Below are positions 25,386 through 36,149 of a stretch of 64,000 bases of DNA, one piece after another. Where the stretch lies: NCBI GenBank assembly GCA_963930645.1, contig OZ005648.1:273220403-273284402 (forward strand). Direction: 5' to 3'. Origin of the DNA: Salticus scenicus (taxonomy: Eukaryota; Arthropoda; Arachnida; Araneae; Salticidae). How positions within the stretch are numbered: position 1 is the first letter of the stretch; every line of letters begins with the position of its first letter. A program made the translations under genes and the position numbers. Below the pieces are notes generated by a model. The model had not been told where the DNA came from. It saw nothing but the letters and a program-made list of their open reading frames with translations, and ran no database searches.

Positions 25386-26059
25386 TGTAAAGCAACGGAA
25401 TAAGCAACGCAAATTCCTAGCTTTTCTCTTACTAAATTAAACTGTATAAAAGCGGACGCCAATACTACTTATTTACACTTTAAAATTATTAAAGTAGCAT
25501 CACTTATGCTCGTATAATAATTCCCTATAACATTAAACATAGTAAAATTATTCCTACGGTAAAAAGTAGTTCACTAAAATTAAGAACTCAAACTATATGA
25601 AAAAATGCAACTAACATCGTTGCTAACTTTATAGGGCAGTTCCTTGTTTGTAAACAAACATCTCAACTTTTATGAGTGGTTGGCAAAAAGGCTTGGGAAA
25701 AGCATAGCGATGGCGGTTACTTGATTACTACCAACGGAAAATCAATGGTGGGCGGGGCGCGGGAAAGTCGAGCGGGCTTTTTTGCCAACCACATGACGTC
25801 ACGAGGAAATGCTCTATTCTGTTCCATTTCTTGAATAAAAAAAACAAAACCATGGATGCCACACGCATCACATAATCTTTACATTTTAACAAATTTTGAA
25901 GATAGTACGCGCTCATATTTTACATAAAAATTAAAAACATTAAATTCATTTAGCTCTTTTATTCTTTGACATATTGTTCAGCACGTGAACTTACAAAAAA
26001 TAGAGGATAAATAATAAACAAATTTATACACTGAAATTGAAAATGGCTCAGTTATAACA
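25386..26059 (-). repeat. BEL/Pao 5' LTR with a MITE insertion
   Basis: Same TG...CA ends as the other LTR, but 674 bp long because a 183-bp MITE (25632-25814) inserted after the LTRs formed, and because the other LTR lacks a block of about 40 bp. The 3' LTR gives the pre-insertion sequence of the MITE site. Confidence 0.92.
25632..25814. mobile_element. 183-bp MITE, copy A, in the LTR
   Basis: Starts TAGGGCAGTTCC and ends GGAAATGCTC, imperfect inverted ends, between TA dinucleotides (25630-25631 and 25815-25816); the empty site is seen in the 3' LTR. The interior is GC-rich (GGGCGGGGCGCGGG) and carries TGTAAACA (forkhead-like) and ATGACGTCAC (CRE-like). Copy B at 26394-26576 has the same length and differs at about six positions. 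Confidence 0.85.
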
Positions 26060-26393
26060 CACAGAGAGAGAGAGAAAGAAAGTGACCAACCGTTAAAATA
26101 TTTTTTTTTTTTTCGGATTCAGGGGAACTCAAAGAGTTTAAATTTAGCAAAAAAATTCAATTTCTTAAATTTGATCCAAAAACAGTACTTTCTCTCATAT
26201 ATATTGATAAGAGAAAGGAAAAATGCACTCCTATGCCTAGTTTAAAGAGTCACCAAGAGTTCAAAATAAGAATAAATACGCAAAATCCGTTATATTAAAG
26301 GTTATTTTTTTTAATGTATTTACTATGTTGATTTTATTTATAATGCCATTTCACAAAACATAATAATCGTTATATGTTTTGGCCTTTTGTTTA

Positions 26394-26576
26394 TAGGGCA
26401 GTTCCTTGTTTGTAAACAAACATCTCAACTTTTATGAGTGGCTGGCAAAAAGGCTTGGAAAAAGCATAGCGATGGCGATTACTTGATTACTACCAACGGA
26501 AAATCAATGGTGGGCGGGGCGCGGGAAAGTCGAGCGCGCTTCTTTGCCAACCACATGACGTCACGAGGAAATGCTC
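26394..26576. mobile_element. 183-bp MITE, copy B
   Basis: Near-identical to copy A, same orientation, flanked by TA at 26392-26393 and 26577-26578. It lies 0.3 kb outside the BEL/Pao element. Confidence 0.85.
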
Positions 26577-26579
26577 TAT

Positions 26580-26990
26580 TGAAAAAAAAAAAATGATTTT
26601 TATTATTTTAAATCTGTCTTAATTTTTATAAATAATAATCTTTTAAATTTTAACAAATAACATTGTGTGTAAGTGTAACATTATAAATAAAAAAAGTTTT
26701 TTTTTTTTTTTTTTTTTTTTTTCCCAATACTTTTGAACCAACATATCTTAAATGTTTTGGTATAAACGTAATAAACATATGTACAATTCACATGATAAAT
26801 GAGAAATTATATATATTAAAACTGTTGATAAAGGAAAAGAATTTGGGTTAAAAAACCAATCCGCGATTGTAATGAAATGCTCGCCCTCTGGTGGGCTAAG
26901 GTGAAATTACAATAAACATGCTTTAATTCGAATTTCATCAAGCCGCCATTGCTGGCCGATGTTTAGTTTCACATATATTTATTGAATAAA
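26580..26990. other. Non-coding, A/T runs
   Basis: No gene seen; a 26-base T run near 26697-26722. The final 100 bases lead into the THAP-like relic. Confidence 0.5.
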
Positions 26991-26991
26991 A

Positions 26992-27170
26992 ATGAATAAA
27001 TCCGGTAAAAAAGATGACATTTACTGTTGTGTGCCACAGTGTAACTCCAAAAATCAAGAAATCCAGAATTAAGCTTCCATTTATTTCCAAATGACAAATT
27101 TAAAATTTCAGTTGCTTCGGCTAATGGAAGTAAAAAATTAATCAGATGATTTGAAACTAATCAGCTTCAA
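26992..27170 (+). pseudogene. THAP-type zinc finger relic
   Basis: From ATG at 26992 the frame encodes a short Lys-rich start followed by YCCVPQCNSK, the C-x-C start of a THAP-like finger. It meets a TAA after about 22 codons. A second frame just downstream reads SFHLFPND, the F-x-F-P part that follows in THAP domains. THAP domains are typical of P-element and Kolobok-type transposases and of host genes derived from them. The match is a short fragment with a stop and a probable frameshift, so only a relic is claimed. Confidence 0.45.
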
Positions 27171-27429
27171 TTAAAAATCTACTTCCGATCGAACTTTGTA
27201 TAAACCGAAATATTTTTTTCCAAAAGCAATCCATTTTCCATGATGTAATGCCGGAGAAATTATAGCACGAATATTAAATAGTAACACAAATAGAACAAAA
27301 ATAGATACACGTGGCTATTATATTTACTAACAACAAAACCTGAAAAAGCGCCATCTATAGATCATTACAAACGCGGATAGTGGATCCAGTACTAGTAGTG
27401 GACATTTTCAAATTTAAACTGTGAAAACA

Positions 27430-28836
27430 AGTTTTTTAATTCTTACATAGGTTCGAGCGATGATGAGAATTGGTATTACAAGCCTCTGGTATTAATGTCT
27501 TGAACTTCATATGTTTCAGCCATCAGTTTTAGAGAATAAGACAAGCTTAACTGAAAACAATTTGCACCTTTTCTCATCTTGCCATTTTTTTCTTGTTGTT
27601 CTGAATAAGGAAAAGAAATTTTATTTGCTTTATCTCTGCTTATGTTGATGTGATTTTATGCACCCTTAACTTTTGTATGACTAAAATAAATATTAAAAAA
27701 TCTTTTAATGTGCCAAATTGTGTTGAAACAAATAATATTTTTATCGGTATCGACTACAGGTACCAAAAAAATGTCTTTATGATCAGTAATATTGGCCATA
27801 AAGATTCTCAGCTACTGACTCACTTGACTTTTAAGGCCAGTAGTTCTCACAACTCACTATTTTCTCAAATTCGGAATATGGAGCGAATATCAATCCATTT
27901 CACTCAATATTTGATTGGGATGTTTTAATATATTCAAAAGAGGATAAATTACAAGCGTTTAGGTGTGATTTGAATTTTTTGGATACGCGAGAAACAGAAA
28001 TCAAGTAAGCACCTGGAAAAAAATATATATAATAATAATAATGATAATAAAAAGACCGACTAGCCTTGCTATTTATAAAATTATCGTACAAGGCTGTGAG
28101 TAGAATGATCATTATCAGCTGGATAAGTTTTTCGAATGATATCACAAGCAAGGTGGTTAATAAGGATGGCAGTCAAAAGAGAAACAACATCTAAAGAAAT
28201 CATAACACATTTAAAGAGGCATTAAAAAATTGTATATCAGTAACAAACTATGAAGAATTTAAAGTGAAAGGAGACTTTAAAAAAAGAAGTTTATGTAAAG
28301 ATAAGTAAAACGAAACGAGTAAGATTAGAAAGTGTGTAGCATAAAAAATCAATTATAGACCAAAAAGGAATACCAGGTTTATATAATTTTGTGTGTGTGC
28401 TGTGTGGCAGCCGATAAAATGTAGAAACCATATTAATGTACATCTTAAAGATTTATCTGTTACATTATCTATATGATCTCCCCCTCCCCTCCCTCAAAAT
28501 TACTACATACATCTGCTATTCGTTTTCAGCCTCTATAAATTCGATTATTCCCACTCCCATCTTTTACTTAAATCTCTTACCTTAAATAATCAGTTTAAAT
28601 TCTTCTTCACAGTTTATTACCAATTTACAAAGTTTTAAACTTCTCTCTCTCCTCAAAACTGTATGATTTCTTTAGAAATTTTTTTCTTTTTTACTTCCAT
28701 CTTTATCGATATTGATTGTGATACTATTCGAAAAGCATATCTACGGTTAATATTAAATCAATTCCTTCTTGAGCAGAATAATATATGTTCTTTCCCCTGG
28801 TGTTCTAGTTGGTTATACCCCCGTTTCGCCGACACC
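27430..28836. other. Unassigned non-coding stretch
   Basis: Contains one 92-codon plus-strand frame (27650-27928) with no recognisable domain and AT-driven composition, which I do not call as a gene. An ATAATAATAATG microsatellite lies near 28030. The right edge (28810-28836) is a GTTATACCCCCGTTTCGCCG block also found inverted at 31026-31057. Confidence 0.45.
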
Positions 28837-29313
28837 ATAGACCTTATATAGATAGACCACGCATCCCCTCTCATTATCTGTCTGCGACATGAACATGAAG
28901 TAGCTTCCACAGCGAAATTATCACGTGATCCAGACCTGGAGAGAGAGACGAGAATGAATATTATGTGATTTTTCCGTTGGAAAGAAAGTAGTTTTGAGTT
29001 TTTTAATTTCTGTAATGTACACACACTTTTTATTTAAGCCTTTAGATTTACGCATCGTTGGAAAGCTAAAATGTCATAGATTAATTATAAAAAAAATTCT
29101 TTTGTGAGAAACCATTCTGAAGGGGAGAATTTTTTGTTTGAATTCTTACAAAAATAAGTGCTTTCTTATGGAAGAACCTCCCTCAACTCTCTGTCACGTG
29201 ACATACGGCGCTGACCGCAAAGGATGAATGTATCGGATTACACCCTCATGTTGAAGACATTGACTATAATGGGAAGTCCTATTGGTGGCGTAGTCTATAT
29301 ATATAAGGTCTGT
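28837..29313. mobile_element. 477-bp MITE with ATAGACCTTATATA ends
   Basis: The left end ATAGACCTTATATAGATAGA (28837-28856) is mirrored by the right end (TCTATATATATAAGGTCTGT, 29294-29313), with the homology extending to CCACGC/GCGTAG on the inner side. Flanks are TTTCGCCGACACC on the left and GGCCGATAC on the right. The interior holds CACGTG-type motifs (28923, 29194) and no ORF. Confidence 0.6.
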
Positions 29314-29329
29314 GGCCGATACTAAAATT

Positions 29330-29430
29330 TCCTACCCCCTTTTGTTGTCAAATTCCCCAAAAAAGGGAAAATCATCGGTGACGTGCCCTTAGCGGAACGT
29401 GCCCTTAGCGGAATGGGGTGAAAAGGAAAA
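29330..29430 (-). repeat. CCCTTAGCGGAA repeat block, copy 1
   Basis: Two tandem ACGTGCCCTTAGCGGAA units near 29380-29412 beside ATCATCGGTGACGTG. The inverted relative at 30895-31010 has four such units, including TTTCCGCTAAGGGCA. Confidence 0.6.
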
Positions 29431-29750
29431 ATGAGGAATGGAAGAAGCCGTGCCCAGCAGAAATAAGAAGGTGTGCGTGTGGTAGATTGAAATATGTTAG
29501 TCAAATGCACAAAAGAATGCTTTCTACAGAATGTAATATGATTAGCATTAGATTTACAGAATCACACAAAAAGGTTCAGTTACACTAGGGTTATTATTTG
29601 AAATTTGCTGAATCGCATTTTCGTTTACATTAAGCGTTTATTCTACCATTTTTGAAAATGTGAATATGATTTGAATTAGTGTATTTGTCTATTCTACTGT
29701 CCGTTTGTCCGCCTCCAGTGTCCGTAAATATTTTAAGAATTTTTTATTTT

Positions 29751-30270
29751 TACTTTCTTCTATATTCAATAGAAGAAAGCATTGGATTCGTAAAAAATTT
29801 TTACACGTTTTGACATGTCAAGAACACAATTTGACTACTTTTAGAAAATGTCTGTGTGTCCGTCCGTCTGTCTGTCTGTGTGTGTGTGACAAAAATTTTG
29901 TGGCAACTGTATCTCCGGAACTACTGCTCAAAATTGCATATAAATTTACATGTAGATTCATTTTGAGAAATATTAGTGCCTATCAACTTTTGGTGTCAAC
30001 CACTCAACAGGTGGTGCTTTTATACAGTGATTTCCACAATTTAAGGGGAAGCTATATCTCAGGTTCTATTGTGTATAATCAAACAAAGCATGATATATGT
30101 GAAGGCCATTACGAGACATTACGCTAATTCAATTTGGATGGTTATCGGTCAATTGGTGGTGCTGCTATACTGCAAATTTCCTCGATAACGGGAAAGCTAT
30201 ACCTCAACTTCTAGGGCATATAACTGTACGAAACTTGATATGTGAGATAACATTTTTATAAATCATATTT
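29751..30270 (+). repeat. Hairpin, microsatellite and 145-bp array module
   Basis: Order: hairpin with 11-bp arms (CTTTCTTCTAT 29753-29763, ATAGAAGAAAG 29769-29779), about 70 bp of unique DNA, a GTCCGTCCGTCTGTCTGTCTG microsatellite (about 29860-29885), then diverged tandem units of about 143 bp marked by ATCTC/ACCTC boxes near 29910, 30055 and 30197. It is the same array family as 2160-2816. No gene. Confidence 0.7.
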
Positions 30271-31451
30271 AAATAACTTCATCAAAAAATCATAAAGAAA
30301 TTTGTATTTATTGTTTATATGCTAAGAAAAGTTTTGTATAAACTATAATATGCTTAACCTTCAGATTTACAGGGATACGCAAAAATATCTCGATACATTT
30401 ACGGGTGCAAATAGGAAATTAACAGCAGCATTTCTGTTTGTGTTAAGCATTTTTAACACTTTCCAACAATGTTTCAGAGTGATTATGAGTTCAATTAATC
30501 TATATGTCTGTCTTTCTGTCTGTCCATTGTGTGATAATATAGACAAAGAACATAGATTGTTATACGATACAAGGAGTACGTATAGTTGGAAAGTGTTGAT
30601 AACCTCATGATTTTTCGTTTTTGTTTTAGTTTTAAATAATGCTTAATTATATTTTCAAAAACTTAAATAAAATCTTAAAATGGCAATAATGTACGTGTTC
30701 GTATGGAGTACTGTGATTCATTAAACTCTATTGGTTACAGATCACCGTTCCCTCAAATAACGGATTAATCTACAGCATGCATACCTATTTTTGCGACAGG
30801 TTACTTCTGAAGCAAAATATAGCCAGTGCTAAATGTGGATAAAGTGTGGAGGAAATTTGAGAGTAATTTTTTTTATTTATTAATTTTTTTTTTAATTTAT
30901 TATACATTTCCGCTAAAGGCACGTATGCTAAAAGCACGCCACCGATGGGGATAACATTTCCGCTAAGGGCACTGTCGCTAAGGGCATGGCCCCAAATCAT
31001 CATTATCAGTTCAACACCTGTTTCGCCGACATTATGTCGGCGAAACGGGGGTATAACAAAAATTTTTCAAGCGCATTTAAGAATCTTAAACATCTGAAAG
31101 AAGTATGTTGTTTGAAGGCAATAATCCTAAAAAACTTAGAAGCTAATTAAGATGCAGAACAGATTGGGAAATAAATAGGCTACACCCCCAGAGTTAGAAA
31201 TTAGAATGTGAAAAACAGGTGTCAATGGCACTTAATTATTTTTTCTTAGATGCCAAAATGGTCTACCCAGGCGTAATTGTTAAATTTTTTAATAGAATAA
31301 GACTTAGTTTATTATTATTATTATTTACTTAAATAATAAATACAAGCACAAAACTTAATATGAATATATTTATATTAAATAAATAAATAAATAAATAAAA
31401 TAAAAATAAAAGCTTACGTAGAACAGAATAAACAGTAGAATTTATTTTTAA
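30271..31451. other. Non-coding with repeat fragments
   Basis: Contains CCCTTAGCG-type units (30895-31010), a perfect 12-bp-arm palindrome (GTTTCGCCGACA / TGTCGGCGAAAC, 31020-31046) and AATA repeats near 31376-31400. No gene seen. Confidence 0.5.
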
Positions 31452-31569
31452 CTAGCAGGCTACGCCCGCTTCGCTGGTCGCTATTTTTAAATGAATCATT
31501 ATAATTAATGAATTCTCAAAACTGCATTAATTTTTATCATGTGAAAAAAAAAAAAAAAAAAAAAAAAGG

Positions 31570-31875
31570 AAAAATGTCGCACCGGGTCCCCACTGCCTTC
31601 GGCAGCGTAGACCCGCGTGCGATGCGCACGCACGAATGCATATATATGAGCTCTGTGCGCGCGTATTCCTTCACCATCGTTATGATTTCTCAAAATTCCA
31701 TGTTATTACTCATAAACTTTTATTCTTAAGAAAAGGAATTTAAAAAAAAAAAATCATTTCTGATCGGGTAAAATCTTACACCGGGTCCCCTCTGCCTTCG
31801 GCAGCGTAAACCCGTGCGCGCGCAGTGCACACGAATTCATATATACGCTCCCTGCGCACGCGTATCTCTAACCAC
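31570..31875 (-). repeat. Duplicated GC-rich block near the Helitron 3' end
   Basis: CACCGGGTCCCC...TGCCTTCGGCAGCGTA with a CG/CA alternating tail occurs at about 31578-31665 and again at about 31780-31862. A weaker copy lies in Helitron 3 near 61694-61725. Confidence 0.7.
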
Positions 31876-32997
31876 CCTTCCTGTTCCTCCTTAATCCACT
31901 TTCGAAAATAGCCTCATTCGAATCGTAGGCATCCAAAACCTATAAAAACCAAATTTAAACGGTCTAAATCAATTTCTAATTTTTTGTCCCCCTTCAGGAC
32001 ATCTTAAAACATGTAAATCAGGTGAAATCTCGAATAATTGCGACTAGCGCCTGTGTTGTTACTTTATATACTACCTGCTCTTGAATAGAGACTTATCTTA
32101 AAAATATTTAATAATGGATAGAGGCTGCTTTTAATCCAAAACAAAAGATATTAAAAATAATGATCATATAAAATAATGATGAGTGAACCCTAGGCTTCGA
32201 TCTGATCATACATGGGTACATACCAAGTATAAGATAGATTCAATTTTTTATTTTATTGTTTTTATTTATAAGATATTTTAAAATTCAGAATAAAGATTTA
32301 AAGTAAAACATACCCAGTCTTGAAAAAAGAAAGGCAGTATTCAATTGTGCTAATTTAAAGGTATTCATTAATTGGCTTCTTTATTTTCCAGAGTGTAGAA
32401 TGTGTATAACCATTACAAATCTCAAATCGGTAATAACATAGCCATTTTTCTTTAAAAGATATTCAAGATACTTCACTAAAATATTTAAATAAAACGTTTC
32501 TGGCCATTTTCACAATTTAATTTCAAGTCATAACAACCGTTAATAATAAATATCTTTCGATGGAAAAAGATTTAAAAAAGTATCAGGGTGTGTGACCACA
32601 TATAAAAAAATAACGGTAAAAATAACGTACGGACATAAGCGCCTGGCCATTCTTATTAGAACCGATGTGGAACACAAACTGAACTGATTTTTAAATTTTA
32701 AATATCGCTCCTAAAGAAAAAACAGGTCCGCATACCTAAAATCACGGATACGCAATTTTTATTCGTTAATCGGACCGCAAAGGTAGCCAATTAATAGTTC
32801 GCGCACGCAAGAGAAACAATCACGGATTCTCCCGTTGACAAGTGTTGCGGGAAGCAAACTTTACAGGGTGCGTTGAGCCAGGAACAAACGGCTGCAATGA
32901 GATGCCTGCAAAACGATGTATTTTGGCATAGGAATTAAACGAGAGGTGATGTATTTACATCACAGCGCCCTGTATTGGATAAATTTAATGTAGGTTA

Positions 32998-33790
32998 TTC
33001 GATAATATAAAAGTACTTTAAAATATCTTTCGAATGACGTATTAAAAATAATTTAATTATATTTAGAGTTTGAAATCTTGAAATTTTAAAATATTACAGC
33101 GCCATCTGGCGGTAGAAATTTCAATAATCTACTGTTCGATTCCAAATCAACAAAGCTTTCAAATGATGTATTACTTATGAAATTATTTTAATTAGTAGCT
33201 GAGATACAAAATAAAACCGATTCAGGACACCTCAAAACGTGTAAATCAGTTGAAATCTCGAATCCCACTTTCGATAATATAAAAGTACTTTAAAATATCT
33301 TTCGAATGATGTATTAAAAATAATTTAATCCTAATTAGAATTTGAAATATTGAAATTTTGAAATATTAAAGCGCCATCTTGCGGTAGATATTTCTGTAAT
33401 CTACTGTTCCATTCCAAATCAACAAAGCTTTCAAATGATGTATTACTTATGAAATTATTTTAATTAGTACCTGAGATACAAAAGAAAACCGATTCAGGAA
33501 CCCTCAAAACGTGTAAATCGGGTAAAGTCTCGAATTCCACTTTCGATAATATAAAAGTACTTTAAAATATCTTTCGAATGATGTATTAAAAATAATTTAA
33601 TCGTAATTAGAATTTGAAACGTTGAAATTTTAAAATATTACAGCGCCATCTGGCGGTACAAGTTTCTGTAATCTACTGTTCAATTCCAAATCAACAAATC
33701 TTTCAAATGATGTATTACTTATAAAATTATTTTAATTAGTAGCTGAGATACAAAAGAAAAACCTAATCATGAGACCTTAAAACGTGTAAA
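32998..33790 (-). repeat. 271-bp tandem array, three units
   Basis: GCGCCATCTGGCGGTA-type cores lie at about 33101, 33371 and 33643. Units share AAAGTACTTTAAAATATCTT, AATCAACAAAGCTTTCAAATG and AAAACGTGTAAATCA blocks. The core GCGCCATCTGGCG is nearly self-complementary. Confidence 0.8.
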
Positions 33791-36149
33791 TCACGTGGAA
33801 TCTCGAATTCCATTAAATACGGTTGTCGGTTAATGGAAGGCGACAGCGATTTGCGGTGTCTACTCTTGAAATTCAGTTCAAATAAGTTTTAAATAACCTA
33901 TTACTTTTGAAATTATGCTAATTAGAAGCTGAGATACAAAAATGATATAAACAGTGTTATTAAACGACTTATGTCTCATTTTTTCGTGGTTTTCTCCGAA
34001 GCTTGCGTAAATTCCGTGCTAAATACTGTTAAAAATCCATAGTATGAAATGTGAACGGAGTATCAGAATTCGAAACTCTGCAAAATATAAAAGAATAAAG
34101 GCGTTCTGGTTTTCCGTCGTTTTCTCCGAAACAACCGTTCCTTTTCTACAAGTTTGCCCGCCCTCTCTCTCCGTCCCTTCTAATAATTTTACATTTGAAA
34201 ATATCCGCAATCAATTTATCTTGCCTTAAAACATAATAATACCAATTTCAAACGCTCTAACTCCTTTTTCTTTGCCCCTTCGCCCCCCCCCCCCCTAAGC
34301 CTTTCCTAATAATTCTACACTTTCAAAAATATTCAGAATCGAATTATTCGGCGTTATAACTAAATATTACGAAATTTCAACGGCATTTCTCAATTTAAAA
34401 CACTGCAAAATATAAAACAAAACTTAATCGTACCTTGTGTTTTGGTCACATGAGTCGTGATAAATATAATTCCCAATAAAAATCTAATTTTTATTTATTC
34501 ACATATTTTCATGAAAATTGAACAGTAGCTTTATAATATGCTGTCTAGGTCGAATATTGATTCAAATGTAACATTATTGAAAAATTGAAAAAGTTTGAAA
34601 ACTGCAATTTCCCCCCCCCCCCCACTATAAATCACATCACATGACATCTTGATCGGTTACAATCATTTCCTTTTTCATGGCAGACGGTCGTCTGGCATTT
34701 GAAATGAAGTTGCCACAAAAAATTCATACTTTAGTTAATTTTAAAAAAATTAATTGTTGTACTGATAAGCCGCTTGCACGCTTAGATTCAGAAAAAATTC
34801 CTCTTTCTGAAATCGTGACGATCGGACTAATATTTCTCATTTATTTTCCACTTTTTCTTCATTTAACTCCGTTAAAATGTCTTTTTTATGCAATCGCGGC
34901 GAATTCTCAGTCATTGAGATCGCTTTTTGATTAGACATGAGTGGACATTTTAATTAATATCTTCACAACTAATTAAAATTTTTTAATTCTGTTTCCGGAA
35001 GGACCTCGGAAAGGCTCCAGAGCATCCGTATGTCAATTCTTCTACTTCTGCGTTTAATAGGGGCTGAACGTATAGAAGAACAGACAGACAGACAGACAGA
35101 CAAACCTTTTCTTTTATTATTATAGATTACCTGTTAGCCAACTCATTTTTAAATACAGTCGAATTCCAAATATTACATCCTCAAGCAAAATGAGAACTAC
35201 TAGAAAATATTTATTTAATTTTTTTTCTATTTTTATTTTTATTTTCAGTTGTTTTAATTATTAATTTTTACTTTCAGTTTTATAAGCCCAAATTTGATTA
35301 AATTAATTTAATATTTCAGAAATTATCACGATAGTAAATTTTTGATTATAAATTGATAAACTAAGAAATAACAATTGGTAGAAAATTAAAACATAAATAA
35401 ATTGAAACTTTTTTTTTTTTAATAACAACAGCATTTATGTGATTTTTTACTTGCTGGTTTTTATTATGCTTATGTATCTATGTGTTTAAACTGATAATAT
35501 AAGAATTTTTTTAAGATAATAAAAATCAAAGATTTTAAAAATTTCATAAGATTTCAAAAATCTGCTGATCACGACCAATGTAAACAATGAAATTTATAAT
35601 AATATCAAAGAAGAAAATCATGATAGAACTTACTCAATGGTGCTATTTTAGAAATGGAATCTAATGAGATAAGGAAAACTAATTTTAAGCAAGGTCTAGG
35701 TCTTGAAGGTATGTACCTAAATTATTCTAACCCAATAATATTTGGGCTTAAACACACACAGAGAGAGAGAGAGAGAGTGAGAGAGAAAGAATCCATAGAC
35801 TGAAAATATAAATAAACTAGTTGGCATAGGAGGACTCTGCTCAGTTCCCCATCATATGTATGTTTTCATAAATTTCCAGTACAGAACATATTATATATAT
35901 GTTAAGAGAAATGAATTTGACCAAACGCTTGACACAGTGACAGAACGAAATCCTCGCCTAATAGGCTACCCACCATTCAGTTCGATTAATTTATTTTATT
36001 GGGGTCAATTTCGTAGTTTATTTTCATGCTACTATTTCCAATGCAACTTTCCCAAAAATACGTATTTATATGAAATATTGCCCCATTTTGCTATGTTGAT
36101 AAAATCTTAAATTTCGAATAACTTACGAAATTTTCCTATTAGAATATTT

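Larger units (their letters stand above)
19470..26059 (-). mobile_element. BEL/Pao LTR retrotransposon, complete but inactivated
   Basis: Two LTRs in direct orientation (19470-19917 and 25386-26059), TG...CA ends, and a perfect 5-bp target duplication cacag (19465-19469 and 26060-26064). Gag, protease, reverse transcriptase, RNase H and integrase regions follow in BEL/Pao order on the minus strand. A purine tract AAAAGGTGGGAGGA (19918-19931) abuts the 3' LTR, as expected for the polypurine tract. The LTRs differ at only a few positions outside two indels, so insertion is fairly recent. The reading frame nevertheless has three TAG stops (24615-24617, 24435-24437, 22737-22739) and a frameshift near 22189-22194. 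Confidence 0.92.
31452..35126 (-). mobile_element. Non-autonomous Helitron, copy 2
   Basis: On the minus strand the 5' end is TCTATAATAATAAAAGAA (from 35126, preceded by A) and the 3' end is a short hairpin around GGGCGTAGCC followed by CTAG (31455-31452) then T. Ends and A/T target match copy 1. Subterminal sequence beyond the CTGTC microsatellite is shared with copy 1 (34610-35000 against 16580-17000). It carries a three-unit 271-bp array (32998-33790) and two copies of a GGGTCCCCNCTGCCTTCGGC block. No Rep/helicase ORF. Confidence 0.75.

Noticed and set aside
27650..27928. 92-codon frame as a host gene
   Set aside because: No domain, AT-driven composition, no splice or promoter context.
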